Origin: Hydractinia symbiolongicarpus
Taxonomy: Eukaryota > Cnidaria > Hydrozoa > Anthoathecata > Hydractiniidae
Direction: 5' to 3'
Length of the DNA stretch: 64,000 bases
Assembly (NCBI RefSeq): GCF_029227915.1
Contig: NC_079879.1
Location: 2,790,001-2,854,000, forward strand
A program made the translations under genes and the position numbers. This document shows positions 23,860-35,295 of this stretch, one piece after another. Position 1 is the first letter of the stretch; each line of letters opens with the position of its first letter. The notes beneath the pieces were generated by a model, which ran no database searches, was not told where the DNA came from, and saw nothing but the letters and a program-made list of their open reading frames with translations.

Positions 23860-24164
23860 AAGTACCGTGTATTTTATTGAACCTGACACACATAATATAT
23901 CTAATATATATATACAAAGTAAATCTCGAGATCATCTCTACAGTTTTTATTGGTTTATTCATGTTAAAATTGAATTAGGCTTTGTAAAAACGTATGCCGG
24001 ACTTTTGCAGTGATAAAATTGCCTCCCTTTCCATTGTCTACTAAACAACTCCTAGCAACATCCAACAGCCCACACAGTGTGCTATCTCCCCAATTTCCCT
24101 CACATGGTTTGGGTTAACCCGGAGCTATGGTAACATTCACTCGCCCATGTTGAATCGCCGTCAA

Positions 24165-24232
24165 CAGGAATCCAACCCGGTCTCCCGCAGACAGTACGAG
24201 AGCTATAACAACTAATCTACGCGCCACAAGTA
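24165..24232 (-). repeat. Degraded tRNA-derived SINE
   Basis: On the minus strand the sequence runs TGGCGCGTAGATTAGTTGTT, then GCTCTCGTACTGTC, then GCGGGAGACC and a B-box-like GGTTGGATTCC. This is the head of a tRNA-derived SINE with A and B promoter boxes. No intact cloverleaf can be drawn. Confidence 0.55.
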
Positions 24233-27042
24233 AAAGAATCCTAGCTATTTTAAAAGTTATTAAAATTATAAAGAAAGAACTAATAAACTGTTTGTGAGAA
24301 AGGAAATAAAATAAATTTGTATTACTAGATAACTAGCTGGGAGACCTTGCATGGCAAAATGTCACACAAATTGCTCTTCCAATCGTCTACGAAACAACTT
24401 CTTCCAGATATTTATTTGTTGAAAGGTTAGCTTACGTTTTGAAAATTATCAGGTATGTGGGTGGGGAAATTAGTCTCTCTTAACCCTGTAGAAGTAACAT
24501 TATTTTAACGCATTTAAAAGGGAAAATATTATAAAAACAAATATGAGTAGAACAGAATTAAAAAGATATAGACCATAGGTTAAAAAACCTGAGGCATATA
24601 TCAAGAAACATGCTGGCATTTTTAAAAGTGAATTTTAGAGAAAAAAAATTGTAAGGTCTTTGAATTTGCTTTTTGTCTCATAAGTCCCACTAGATCCATC
24701 AACTTTGCAACATTAAAATGGTCTGATGTGAAGATAAAAATCTCGTTCAAGTACAAATTAACTTATCACATATCGAAAGTTGCAAAAAGTAATGAAAAGA
24801 AAGAAAGTTGCAACCCAAAAATTTAAGACAATTTTTAACCATTTCCGCAAATTTGATGACATCATTCGAAAAAATGTTGACATTATTTTTTTGACCAAAT
24901 TTTTTTTTAAGGTCTGGGCAACACTATGTCAATTAAACAACAATTCTATCATTTAGGAGCCCACACATAGACAAACAGGAATAGGGTTAATTTATTTTTT
25001 ATAATCTCGTTTTTAGCCATGTATAAATATTTAGATTTGACTACAAACGAAGATAATGAGTAAGCATAGCATATTCTGAATATTATGTTAACTCTTGCAT
25101 CCTTGCAAACATTATTCTTTATGTGTGTGTCATATTTACCAATTTGATCTGAAACTTGTGCTGGGCTAGCTAAGTTATTGTAGCTACATCAGTCAAAGTA
25201 GTCAAACACACTTGGCTGTATTTCGCATGCTTAATTAAGTTTGGTATCTACTACAATTCTAACAAAAACTAGCTAGGCTGTGTTTTTGGTTAAACTTGTG
25301 ATAACTTTTGAAATCTCACAAAACTTTATTTCGCAAAATAAAACTACGGTGTCACTGTTTTAGCCAAATGAGGTAAGATTGAATTTCCACAAAACAAATT
25401 TCTATGTTGCTATTTTAGCTAAACTGGGTAACGACCCGGGCTATAACCATTTTTTCAAGTGAAGTTTTACAGCTATATATAGACAGGTAATGTTGCAAAT
25501 TTCCCTAAAACTTTCACAAAATAAAACTGATTGCTGATTCTATCTAATAATATATAAAAACAATGTCAGCATTATAAAAATGACAACTCTTAAAAACTAT
25601 TAAACGACAATCAAAACATGGAGGTTAATCGTGGAAGCATAACAAGTTGCCACTAACAGTTGACGCCACAATGTTTATTCACTGTTGACATTTAAATCGA
25701 TTGCGGCAAGTTAACAAGCGGTGTTAACAATTCAAATTCAACATTGATGATTTTCTCATTATAATGTCTTTTCTTCTTGTTATCATTCTTCCTGTGAAAA
25801 ACATCGAGCTCTCACTGCAGTATTATCTATAACGAAGTTCTCAGATTGTTCTTTAAAAAGAAAATTATTTGGGGTGCAATGCTATTGTAAGCACTTCACA
25901 CGGATTCGTTAAATTGCTTCTTTTTACAAAGCGCTTTTGAATAATTTTTAAACTCTCATGTGAATTTATTTTTTAAGCTGGCGCGGCGACTCGGTGTCGA
26001 AGCGCCGGGTTGAATGACAAGTAAAAGTTTGATCGGTGGTGAACGCCAAACTTAAGTGCGGGTAAACCGTTTCACAAAACTAGGTCTGACTTTTAGTGCA
26101 CAATTACGGTGTGACACAAGTCCAGTGGAGCGCTTACAGTGAGAAAGCTTTCCCGACGTTAAGCGCGTAAGTGCGGGTAAACTGTGTCGCGCAACCAGAT
26201 GGAGTGCTGTAGTACAAAAATATGGTATGTCGGAAATCCAACCCAGCCTTTTTTAAATGTATTTTTCAAAATATAAATTTCTTATATAAGTTATAAATGT
26301 AGCCTAACCCGTCATATTAAAAACAGTCAAACATTTTTTTATTAAATTGCGGAATAAGTTCCAGTGAAATTAATTAATTGTGAGTGACATTTGAATAAGT
26401 GTTTAGTAAAGGTAATCCATGTCGACCACCCGTGTGAAGTGCTTACATCAGTGCACGCAAGCATAATACCCTGTTTGGAAAAACCTTATTGCAACGGCGG
26501 TGTAAATGGAAACACAGAAAGCAGCCCGTTATTACCCCGTCCAGCTAAATCCGTTTTACGCTTTTTTCGTGTTTTTTTTTTAATTATTTTCTTTTTTAAG
26601 TTTTAACACACCACTTTCTAACCCTCAACCCCCACCCACCCACCCTCTTGCTTTCTAAGGTATTTTACCCATGTTTTGGTATCACAAGATATCTCTGTAT
26701 TGATTCCTGTGGGTTTCCCACGGTCTGAAGACGAGTCTATATCATAATTTCTCGTTGTTTATGTGTGAGCTAACGATTGTAGCTGCTTTTCGCAGAGGTA
26801 GATTTCCGAGTATTTTTTTTTGTTTTTTTTTATTAGCTAACTACAAGTTGGGTGACTAAAATAAGAACATAATAACTAAGGATTTTAAAAGCTCTTTTTA
26901 TGCTGTTCCATGAACTGTTCTGAATTACTTGCTACCTCACATAAAGTTTTATAATACGTGCATTTGTTTCTGTGCATGTTTTTGTACATGTCACTTTAAG
27001 TCAATAGCGTCTTGCTTATAAAAACCAGGCTGAACCAAGAAA

Positions 27043-28631
27043 TTACACCAATTCATCAAAGACACTGTTTTGGATTATTTGACAGGAGCACGATCCAGTA
27101 AATGCAACAGCACGATCCACCCACTGGTTTATATTTCCAAGACCAACTTCATTTAAATCATGCTTTAACGTCTTTGTTTCGACATTTTTGATGCACGTAC
27201 CTTCTCCGAAAAAACAGGAATGGTCGCCATTTTCGTCACATGTGTAATGAAAGTGATGGCGAGGAAAGTATCTACGATTACAAAAAGTGTCTCAATTGAC
27301 ATATCATGAGCCAATCAAAGGTAAGGAACAGTTTTATCTTTAAGTACTACAAAAGTAACAAGAGTAACACTTACGACGGTGGAAGTGTGATTCTGTAAGC
27401 ACATTCATTGCACATATTCAGTGTATTACTTTGTACTGCCCTTCTTTCGTTGCAGAACAGCTCTGTAACCTATGTTCCAGGAATACTGGAAAATTGATTT
27501 TGTACATCTTGCAAGTCGCGTTTCTTCTGAGAGACTGTGTAGAAGATAAATGAAGTGTAAATATCACATGCATTAACTCTATTTATACTGGAAGCAAAGG
27601 GAACTGGTGTTGGTCTATTCAATCAATATACCACCTTTTTTAAACAACTGAAAATACTGCTTAAAAAGGGAGCATCTAAGTGATATAATGTTATATTATT
27701 TGTGAATTATTTACTAAAACAATTTTGAACTCCTTCTTTGGAAGTTGCCCTGGCATCAGTATTCGAAGCTGAGCAAATGTTTTTTTAAACCATTGTTATT
27801 ACTCACCTCCGGCATTGTGTAAAAACACAATAATTTATGTTCAAACACATCGTATTGAATCGTTTTAAAGTAAAAACATTACACAAAATGATGACGTCAA
27901 ACTAAAATTTCTAATTCAGCAAAAAAAAATTCACATATAACAGACCTTATTTTTTATTACATTCCTACTAAATTTTGTTTACCAGGTTCGGGTCCTGTTA
28001 CTTTATGTGGTTGTATCTTCCGTCTCACTACCATCTCACAACCCCCCCCCCCCTCCTCCCCCCCCCCCCCCCCACACACACACACACCACCCTCATAAGA
28101 TGATTTATATTCAAGAAGCGAAGGAAATATAGTGTGAATGATAAATTAAATTTATAACAAAGAAAATCTCTACCTGGACATTGTTGTTTATTTCTAATAT
28201 AACTCTGTCTGTTTTTATCAATCAAGGCTTTCAATTCATTTCTTTTAATTTCTTCCTCTTTTGAGTATGGTCTTGCACATACTTTAAACTGGGTAGCTTT
28301 ACTGAACTTCACTATTGGTGGCCTAAGCAAAATTCTTTTTACCGCATTCCATGTCCTGATGATATTCTTGGCTTCCTTTACCTGTGTGACGAGTTTTTTT
28401 AAAGCGGGTATCTTCACTGTTCTTTTTGTTTTCTTACCGCCAGACAACGCTACCCAAAGAATAAAAAATAAAATCACCAACTGAATTCTCTACAATAAAG
28501 AGAAACACAGTTTTTACACAAATGTCAAGTGTAATTTGTACAGGTTATGTTCTATTAAAGTTTTTACGTTTAAGAAAACAGTCGTAACTTAAAGCAAAAA
28601 CGAACGATTTAAATCGATTATGACCTACCAT
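27043..28631 (-). pseudogene. Gene D: duplicate of gene C with a nonsense codon
   Basis: Exons equivalent to gene C: 28631-28629 (ATG), 28489-28174, 27534-27375 and 27271-27043, with identical lengths and splice sites. In exon 3 the codon for Gln128, CAG in gene C, is TAG here (27472-27470). It falls just after the QKKR cleavage site and before the first cysteine of the mature domain. A translated product would lose the whole cystine-rich domain. The remaining exons are open, with a few substitutions relative to C (for example FDELV at the end instead of FDALV). The promoter motif and TATA box are intact, so it may still be transcribed. It looks recently inactivated. Confidence 0.8.
28040..28086. 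repeat. Poly-C / CA microsatellite in intron 2 of gene D
   Basis: Equivalent of the tract at 21897-21943, with a different length and interruptions. It is one of the most variable points between the duplicate copies. Confidence 0.85.
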
Positions 28632-28714
28632 GATTGAATAACTTGATTGCCAACTGATTTGTATCAGAGCTTTGTCAAAATACAACTAAAGTGTAGAAGC
28701 GAGTGTCTTTTATT

Positions 28715-28757
28715 TTTATAATTTCTCCCTTAATAAGATTAAAGAATCGCCTACGCT
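28715..28757 (-). promoter_or_regulatory. Promoter of pseudogene D: shared motif plus TATA box
   Basis: The minus-strand motif AGCGTAGGCGATT (28757-28745) and TATAAA (28720-28715) are identical to those of gene C. Confidence 0.55.
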
Positions 28758-28781
28758 CTGTCACAACAGAAACTTCATAGA

Positions 28782-28908
28782 AATTTTTATAATGCGCACG
28801 AATATCAAATGCGATATACTTTTATCCACTTTGTTGCGACGGGTAAATTTAAAGGACGAGCGAACGCGACGGGCGACCCCGTGGATTTTTCCACGGGCTA
28901 GCGACTAG
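28782..28908 (+). mobile_element. Helitron-like unit, 5' truncated (first of three in tandem)
   Basis: The 3' part of a unit abuts the duplication boundary. It ends with hairpin CCGTGGATTTTTCCACGG, spacer GCTAGCGA and CTAG (28905-28908), joined directly to the next unit. Confidence 0.7.
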
Positions 28909-29081
28909 TCTCTATAATAATAGCCGTCGTCTGTCTGTCTCTGCGCGGACACCCCGCTGAGTTAGCTAATCGTGCTACGGAAACACGAATATCGAATGCG
29001 ATATATTTTATCCACTTTGTTGCCACGGGTAAATATAAAGGACGGGCGAACCCGTGGATTTTTCCACGCGGCAACGACTAG
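28909..29081 (+). mobile_element. Helitron-like unit (173 bp, second in tandem)
   Basis: Starts TCTCTATAATAATAGCCG, ends with hairpin CCGTGGATTTTTCCACG, spacer and CTAG (29078-29081). Both ends are intact. Confidence 0.75.
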
Positions 29082-29260
29082 TCTCTTTAATAATACCCGT
29101 ATTTTGTCTGTGTGTCCGCGAAAGCCGCGTCCTGTTGCGGAAACACGAATTTTTTAAAATGTGCACCAATACCAAATGCGATATATTTTTATCCACTTTG
29201 TTGCGACGGGTAAATTTAAAGGACGGGCGACCCCGTGGATTTTTCCACGGGCTAACGACT
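29082..29260 (+). mobile_element. Helitron-like unit (179 bp, third in tandem, 3' end lost)
   Basis: Starts TCTCTTTAATAATACCCG and ends with the hairpin and GCTAACGACT, but the terminal AG is replaced by GT. Confidence 0.7.
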
Positions 29261-29310
29261 GTTTATTAGATTCCTATCATTTTGTTGCCAGTGTTTATGC
29301 ATCATGTATC

Positions 29311-29311
29311 A

Positions 29312-29346
<35 letters not shown>
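29311..29346. repeat. (GTT)n microsatellite
   Basis: About eleven GTT units in an otherwise featureless stretch (29261-29600). Confidence 0.95.
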
Positions 29347-29347
<1 letters not shown>

Positions 29348-29599
29348 GATGAAAAAAACATATTTGTTCCCAAGGCAAAGCGCTTGTAATTATTTCGAAG
29401 TTATGCATAATAATTATTTCGAACGCTTTTAGCCAATCTCGTCTTATCATGTCACTTATCTTAATAATTTTCCTGCCATTATGAAAATTACTTAACAAAG
29501 TCTTATATAGTAATGTAGTTATATATGTTCATTAACAATTACAAAGTGTGTTTTTGCAATATTGTTTTCTTTAACTAACTTTCGGCTGTATACACGATG

Positions 29600-30551
29600 A
29601 TATTGTTGATGGTATACATAAGGAAAATTTTCGTGCTTTGCTTATACTTGCCACCAAAGAGATATGTTTTTTGTTTGATAGTGAATATAATAGCCAGACT
29701 GATGATGTCGCCATGGGTTCACCACTTGGACCCACATTGGCCAATATTTTTCTCTATTTTTATATGAAACAATGGCGATCAGTCTGTCCTACACAATTTA
29801 AATTTTTATATTACCAACGTTTTGTAGATGATATTTTTCTATTGTTCAATTCTTTGGATCATCGTATTGAACTTAAGAACTTAAGGAGAGAAGCCTTGCA
29901 TTTTTGGATGTTTTAGTAAGTTAGGAGAATGGTAATTTTGTCACTTCTTTGTACCGCAAACCCACTTTTAGTGGTGTTTTCACTAGCTTCATCTCTACTA
30001 CTTACAAGTATGTCTTGGTTTTTACCTTATTGTTTAGATGTTTTTCCTTAGTATTGGACTTTTCCAAATTTTATGTCGAGGTTAATACTTTAAAGTATTT
30101 ATTGTTAAGGAATGGATATCCTAGTAATTTCATTGATTCTTGTATTCACAACTTTTTAAATAGGATACACTTGTGTAAGAAACAAATTGTTGGCGCGGTT
30201 CCCAAAAAGGATATCTTAGTTGTTCTACCGTATTTACCGTGTTTTGCTACAGGCCTGTACTTGCTTAGTCAAAATTTTTTCCAAGTCGTTGCCTTTCTGT
30301 CATCTTTGTGTAGTTTTTAAGTCTTAAGTTGGGAACACTTTTCAGGTTCAAGGATCAAATACCTAACACTCGCCCCTAGTGTCATTTATAAATTTTCGTG
30401 TAGTAGATGCAATGCTACTTATGTTGGTAAAACCAAACGACATCTGAAAGTGAGGGTGTCCGAACATATAGGTATCTCAGCTCTCACCGGAAAACGTGTT
30501 GCGAAGCAACAAGACACTGCCGTAGGAGACCATATGATGGAGTGTGATTAA
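29600..30551 (+). pseudogene. Penelope-like element remnant (RT and GIY-YIG)
   Basis: From about 29610 the frame reads DDVAMGSPLGPTLANIFL and then YYQRFVDDIFLLFNS, the RT segment with the catalytic VDD. After frame breaks a Tyr-Arg-Lys segment (YRKPTFSG) follows at 29949. At about 30352-30551 a GIY-YIG-like end appears: KYLTLAPSVIYKFSC, CNATYVGKTKRHLKVRVSEH, and DHMMECD then a stop. RT followed by a GIY-YIG-like endonuclease is diagnostic of Penelope-like elements. Several frameshifts and the missing N-terminal part show it is dead. Confidence 0.8.
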
Positions 30552-30816
30552 AAGGAGAAGCTACCTCTTAACAAGAACGTAATGAGCTCTCCATTATATT
30601 TATTTATTTAAATTTCTTTTGCACACGTTCACGATTATTTTATAATTTTTGTTTTTCTCTTAATGATCCTTAAAGTTGTAGAACAGAATTGTAGTTGTTA
30701 AACGTGATCATAGCTATAGCATACAGCCGAACGCTAGCTAAAGAAAAAAATATGTCAAAAACACACTTTTTAAAATTCTCATATGTAACCTTCCGTAAGC
30801 TCTATTATTCTGAAAC

Positions 30817-33090
30817 CTCCTTTATTTGAACACCTCTATTATTCGAACACCTCTATTATTCAAACACCTCTACTATTCAAACACCTCTATTATTCAAACA
30901 CCTCTACTATTCAAACACCTCTACTATTCGAACACCTCTATTATTCGAACACCTCTATTATTCAAACACCTCTACTATTCAAACACCTCTACTATTCAAA
31001 CACCTCTACTATTCAAACACCTCTACTATTCAAACACCTCTACTATTCGAACACCTCTACTATTCGAACACCTCTATTATTCGAACACCTCTATTATTCA
31101 AACACCTCTACTATTCAAACACCTCTACTATTCAAACATCTCTACTATTCGAACACCTCTATTATTCAAACACCTCTACTATTCAAACACCTCTACTATT
31201 CAAACATCTCTACTATTCGAACACCTCTATTATTCAAACACCTCTATTATTCGAACACCTCTACTATTCGAACACCTCTATTATTCGAACACCTCTATTA
31301 TTCGAACACCTTTATTATTCGAACACCTCTATTATTCAAACACCTCTACTATTCAAACACCTCTACTATTCAAACACCTCTACTATTCGAACACCTCTAT
31401 TATTCGAACACCTCTATTATTCAAACACCTCTACTATTCAAACACCTCTACTATTCAAACACCTCTACTATTCAAACACCTCTACTATTCAAACACCTCT
31501 ACTATTGAACACCTCTACTATTCGAACACCTCTATTATTCGAACACCTCTATTATTCAAACACCTCTACTATTCAAACACCTCTACTATTCAAACATCTC
31601 TACTATTCGAACACCTCTACTATTCAAACACCTCTATTATTCGAACACCTCTACTATTCGAACACCTCTATTATTCGAACACCTCTATTATTCGAACACC
31701 TTTATTATTCGAACACCTCTATTATTCAAACACCTCTACTATTCAAACACCTCTACTATTCAAACACCTCTACTATTCGAACACCTCTATTATTCGAACA
31801 CCTCTATTATTCAAACACCTCTACTATTCAAACACCTCTACTATTCAAACACCTCTACTATTCAAACACCTCTACTATTCAAACACCTCTACTATTCGAA
31901 CACCTCTACTATTCGAACACCTCTATTATTCGAACACCTCTATTATTCAAACACCTCTACTATTCAAACACCTCTACTATTCAAACATCTCTACTATTCG
32001 AACACCTCTACTATTCAAACACCTCTATTATTCGAACACCTCTACTATTCGAACACCTCTATTATTCGAACACCTCTATTATTCGAACACCTTTGTTATT
32101 CGATTACCTCTATTATTCGAACACCTCTACTATTCAAACACCTCTACTATTCGAACACCTCTATTATTCGAACACCTCTATTATTCAAACACCTCTACTA
32201 TTCAAACACCTCTACTATTCAAACACCTCTACTATTCAAACACCTCTACTATTCAAACACCTCTGCTATTCGAACACCTCTACTATTCGAACACCTCTAT
32301 TATTCGAACACCTCTATTATTCAAACACCTCTACTATTCAAACACCTCTACTATTCAAACACCTCTACTATTCGAACACCTCTATTATTCAAACACCTCT
32401 ATTATTCGAACACCTCTACTATTCGAACACCTCTATTATTCGAACACCTCTATTATTCGAACACCTTTATTATTCGATTACCTCTGTTATTCGAGCACCT
32501 CTATCATTTGAAAACCTCTATTATTCGAACACCTCTACTATTCGGACATCTCTGTTAGTCGAACACCACTATTAGTCGACCACCTGTGCTATTTGAACAC
32601 CTCTATTATTCAAACACCTCTACTATTCGAACACCTGTACTATTCAAACACCTCTACTATTCGAACACCTCTATTATTCAAACACCTCTATTATTCGAAC
32701 ACCTCTACTATTCGAACACCTCTATTATTCGAACACCTCTATTATTCGAACACCTTTATTATTCGATTACCTCTGTTATTCGAGCACCTCTATCATTTGA
32801 AAACCTCTATTATTCGAACACCTCTACTATTCGGACATCTCTGTTAGTCGAACACCACTATTAGTCGACCACCTGTGCTATTCGAACACCTCTACTATTC
32901 GAGCGCCTCTATTGTTCTAGCACCTCTATTAGTTAAACACCTTTATTATTCGAATACCTCTGTTGTTCGAATACCTCTGTTATTCGAAAACCTGTATTGT
33001 TCGAACATCTCTATTGTTCGAACACCTCTTTTATTTGAACACTTCCATTATTTACGCACGTCTATGTTCGAACACCTCCATTATTTGAAC
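30817..33090. repeat. 17-bp minisatellite with higher-order structure
   Basis: About 130 units of ACACCTCTATTATTCGA and close variants (CTACTATT, TTCAAAC, TTCGAAC). A marker variant AACACCTTTATTATT recurs at about 31306 and 31696, with AACACCTTTGTTATT at about 32087. The spacing is 390-391 bases (23 units), so 23-unit blocks were copied. A 1-base deletion at about 31505 accounts for the 390. A second block (about 32455-32590) is repeated at about 32745-32880. The distal part (32880-33090) is more diverged. Long open frames across it, up to 561 codons, come only from the 17-base period. Confidence 0.97.
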
Positions 33091-33764
33091 GACTTTTTCT
33101 GTCATGTAGAGAATCTATTCTCTTTGTTTCGAACACTTAGAGTCTTAAGGGGTTACTAAACAGTCATTGATGTTACTCTACACTCTCGAATAATCCGAAC
33201 AACAATATGTAATAAACAGACCACGCAAAAGATCATGTACACGAAAGTATACGCACTTTACAACTGTAGAGACAACCTCTTTATGAACAATTACTTTCCT
33301 TGGACAAAAAGTTGCTATCTTCTGAAATAGAAACATTTGGTATTCTTTTTGGCGGTAAAATAAGTTATGGTTTGTAAAATATAATACAGTAAGTTTGTAA
33401 CAACGACAACACAAGTTGATGTATTTGGTTTGGCAAAAAATGCTACATTACTAGCTCTAAGTATGCAATCAATATCATTGTCGTTGACTCAACTGCTTTT
33501 ATTTGGGCAATCTGGTATGTTTCATGTACTTTTTTCAAGTATCCTTTTACTAGTCATCAGCTTTGAGTCTTAATTCCGTAGGTTGTCAGTTACGGTTAGG
33601 TTAGGTCAGTTATGTTGTTAAGATTCAACTATTCTAAACTCACTAGTAAATCTTCATTTTCAAAAAGTCGTTGTTTCTGGTTATATCGGCTTGAAGCAGA
33701 GAATGTTTTTTTGTATTATCATTACGAAGCAACATTTGATTTGAATAAAGATGTATTTAAAATA
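33091..33764. other. Gene-poor stretch
   Basis: Nothing recognised between the minisatellite and the next repeat element. Confidence 0.4.
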
Positions 33765-34690
33765 TAGTTGAATTTCCACGCCTGAAGGCGTAGAAAATTC
33801 TTTAGAACCGTCGTTCTTTTCTTTCGGAGCATTTTTTGAGAAAAAATCGCCCCTGGGATTCTATGTTCCTCTGAGAGGAGGATAGTATTGGTGGGGCGAT
33901 TTTCACGAAGCGAATTGAGCGGCGAATTCGACGGCGAATTGTATCTGAGCATGCGCAGTTCGATGCAAAATTGCAACGTCACAGATTGAAACTTCGTACC
34001 CAAGCTCCTTAAGTACTGGGAAGTCATCTAAATGACGTTTCAGGCCAAAATTGGTATTTGTTTTTAACAAAATTTGGCACAGTTAACAAAAAAAGTATGC
34101 TGAACATAATGGTGACATTAAAATTTTGATTTTTGTCACCTAAATGCCATTTTAGGCCAATGTTGGTCCAAAAATTAAAACAACTTCATTTTCGGCCAAA
34201 CTTGGTACAGTTAACAAATAAAGTATGCTGAAAATGATGATGATACAAAAGTTTGAATTTTTGTCACTTAAATGTCAATTCAGGCCAAAATTTGTCCAAA
34301 AATTAAAACTACTTCATTTCGACAAAAATTGGCACAGTTAATAAAAAAAGTATGCTGAAAATGATGGTCACAGCAAAATTTTGATTTTTTGTCAACCGAA
34401 TGTTGCTTAAGACCATAAACGTTTCAATCGCAAGACTTTTAACCATAAATGATAGGCTGTATTTTTTGTTAGCATTTTCTTTTAAAATGTCAGTTTATTA
34501 TGACACGTTTCGTTTTGTTTGCGTTTGTTGTAAGATATAATGTCACTTGTGTGCTTTATCTTCAGAGCTTCATGCACCAAACCTCTTCGAATGTTTGGTA
34601 TAATAACACAACGAATTAGCAGGTTGTCATCAAATATTTTGGTAGCGAGCGGAAATTTATAGAGCCCCCAGGGGTTCTTGTTACGTTTAA
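33765..34690 (-). repeat. Inverted copy of the 9.8-10.8 kb repeat element
   Basis: On + coordinates it starts TTGAATTTCCACGCC, includes about three internal units (34030-34400) with CACAGTTAACAAAAAAAGTA and TTTAGGCCAA, and ends with the arm GAGCGGAAATTTATAGAGCC. Compared with 9823-10810 it is in opposite orientation and has half the internal units. Open frames within it are not genes. Confidence 0.7.
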
Positions 34691-35214
34691 AATAAAGTTG
34701 ATTCAAAGAAAGAAATTTAAACCGTGTCTACATTTTTATTCTGATATTAATAAATGACATTAAAGAAGAAGTGGTGTTTAAAAATTCGAAACAGTTAGAA
34801 CAGAGAATCAGATATTATCGAATTGCTTTTTTTGATTTAACCATAGTTCAAAGAGAAAGAATTGTACCTGTTAATAATATTTTTGTCGTGTTTCAGTATT
34901 ATATTTCTTTTTTTATTATCATCTCTTTTGTCCTATAAGCATTTAAATAGGGTCAGTAGCAAAGAAACACAAGCCTCATTTTCACGTCGCATGGTCATTA
35001 TTATTGTTATTATTTACCTAGGATAGACTCTTAAGTTTTTATAGGAACTATCATCAATGAGGGTCCTGCGAAGGGGGTCCTAGTGCATTTAAAGCTTCCA
35101 TTTGAGCTACGGAAGACGTGCATGCACAAAAACTGCTTAACTACACAACCCGCCTAAGATATCAATCCAATTCTTGTGCTGAACGTTGAGCAGCAGGGCT
35201 CAGTTTACACTTTT

Positions 35215-35295
35215 ATAGTCTCTGGCATGACTCTGTCGGGTTTGAACCCAAGACCTTCCGCGCTGGAGGCGAACGCTCTACCACAAGGCCAGCAG
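35215..35295 (-). repeat. tRNA-derived SINE head
   Basis: The minus strand reads TGGCCTTGTGGTAGAGCG, TTCGCCTCCAGCGCGGAA and GGGTTCAAACCC. It has an A box, an anticodon-like hairpin (stem TTCGC/GCGGA, loop CTCCAGC) and a B box. The acceptor stem does not pair, so this is a tRNA-derived SINE head rather than a tRNA gene. Confidence 0.65.

Larger units (their letters stand above)
23628..23900. mobile_element. Foldback element with 111-bp inverted arms
   Basis: The left arm (23628-23738) and right arm (23790-23900) are near-perfect reverse complements with one obvious mismatch, around a 51-base AT-rich spacer. The arms carry TGTGTGTCAGGTTCAATAAA at the outer end and AAATATTTTGTTAAATCTAT at the inner end. 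AT-rich sequence containing TATCTAATATAT lies on both sides. No coding capacity is seen. Each arm contains a hammerhead-like motif, annotated separately. Confidence 0.85.
24437..28781. repeat. Segmental duplication, right copy (carries pseudogene D)
   Basis: It is the direct, same-orientation copy of 18252-22634. The homology stops exactly where a truncated Helitron-like unit begins, at about 28782. Confidence 0.9.

Noticed and set aside
28028-28480. 150-codon frame ending in a Gly-rich tail (and the equivalent at 21891-22334)
   Set aside because: The tail is read-through into the intron poly-C tract; the exon ends at the donor after QQCPG.
28972-29498. Several overlapping 60-70 codon frames
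   Set aside because: They lie in the Helitron-like tandem units and the GTT microsatellite.
30826-32864. Open frames of up to 561 codons with a 17-residue period
   Set aside because: They are produced by the 17-base minisatellite, whose unit happens to lack stops; no start context, splice sites or domain.
35215-35295. tRNA gene (Trp-like anticodon loop)
   Set aside because: Acceptor stem does not pair; better explained as a tRNA-derived SINE head.
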